This document shows positions 63,983 to 64,000 of a DNA stretch of 64,000 nt, in pieces. The notes under the pieces are model-generated. The model saw nothing but the letters and a program-made list of their open reading frames with translations. It was not told the origin of the DNA and did no database searches. The stretch's first letter is position 1. Each line of letters starts with the position of its first letter. Both the position numbers and the translations under genes were made by a program. Source of the DNA: Herpetosiphon geysericola (GTDB taxonomy: Bacteria; Chloroflexota; Chloroflexia; Chloroflexales; Herpetosiphonaceae); contig NZ_LGKP01000006.1 in NCBI RefSeq assembly GCF_001306135.1, positions 80,663 through 144,662 on the forward strand, read 5' to 3'.

Positions 63983-64000
63983 ATGCCCAGTATACCATTT
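63983..64000 (+). CDS. start of an unidentified gene, truncated by the window edge
   Basis: An ATG with GAAGGAG (63968-63974) eight bases upstream begins six codons (MPSIPF). Too little is present to identify it. Confidence 0.35.

Noticed and set aside
63983..64000. Possible start of an insertion-sequence transposase at the window edge
   Set aside because: Only six codons are visible and no terminal inverted repeat can be identified, so it is kept as an unidentified gene start.

Overview
The window is about 64 kb of gene-dense chromosome from a bacterium of moderate GC. The gene set suggests a Chloroflexota species, most likely Herpetosiphon-like: RNase J, Rex, PhoX, RsbR/STAS proteins, 7TM histidine kinases, very large secreted repeat proteins, and a branched-chain amino acid cluster that uses citramalate synthase. 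The taxonomic call is inference from style and content; no 16S gene is present. No prophage, CRISPR array or complete insertion sequence is visible.

Layout. 1-8334: partial MutY, an alpha/beta hydrolase, a histidine kinase / response regulator / membrane protein operon, a D-proline-reductase-like (PrdB/GrdB) gene with an in-frame UGA, thioredoxin, adenylate kinase, tRNA-Leu(CAG), a membrane-anchored protein and a secreted hydrolase. 8483-13714: a giant secreted protein with six tandem repeats and three small membrane or exported proteins. 13876-17142: three STAS-domain signalling proteins (stressosome type). 17251-19995: leuS with a T-box leader. 20535-27071: a giant subtilisin-like exoprotease. 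27177-32388: rnj, a membrane protein, family 4 uracil-DNA glycosylase, plsY, pgsA and transaldolase. 32584-40250: methyltransferase, small hypotheticals, rex, a second two-component pair and a Tat-exported PhoX. 40406-47642: def and a polysaccharide cluster (UDP-xylose synthase-like, O-antigen ligase-like, epimerase, flippase-like protein, DinB-like protein, glycosyltransferase).

47691-63307 is a single-strand branched-chain amino acid cluster. In transcription order it runs: promoter, leader peptide, attenuator, second leader peptide, ilvD, ilvB, ilvN, a 38-codon small ORF, ilvC, leuA, pheA, a four-helix-bundle gene, cimA, ilvE, a GNAT gene, leuC, leuD, leuB. CimA with LeuBCD supplies 2-oxobutyrate, so isoleucine is probably made from pyruvate; no threonine deaminase gene is in the window. 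The same amino acids are sensed again at leuS through the T-box.

The observations most worth following are (1) the UGA codon in a UxxC context with a SECIS-like hairpin at 4584-4613, implying an undescribed selenoprotein; (2) an ilv attenuator with two successive Ile/Leu/Val-rich leader peptides, the second beyond the terminator; (3) a conserved-looking 38-residue acidic, Trp-rich ORF between ilvN and ilvC; and (4) a family of 7-bp and 9-bp periodic degenerate repeats, often as inverted-arm foldback pairs, abutting gene 3' ends in the spacers. One such pair brackets the four-helix-bundle gene inserted in the amino acid operon.
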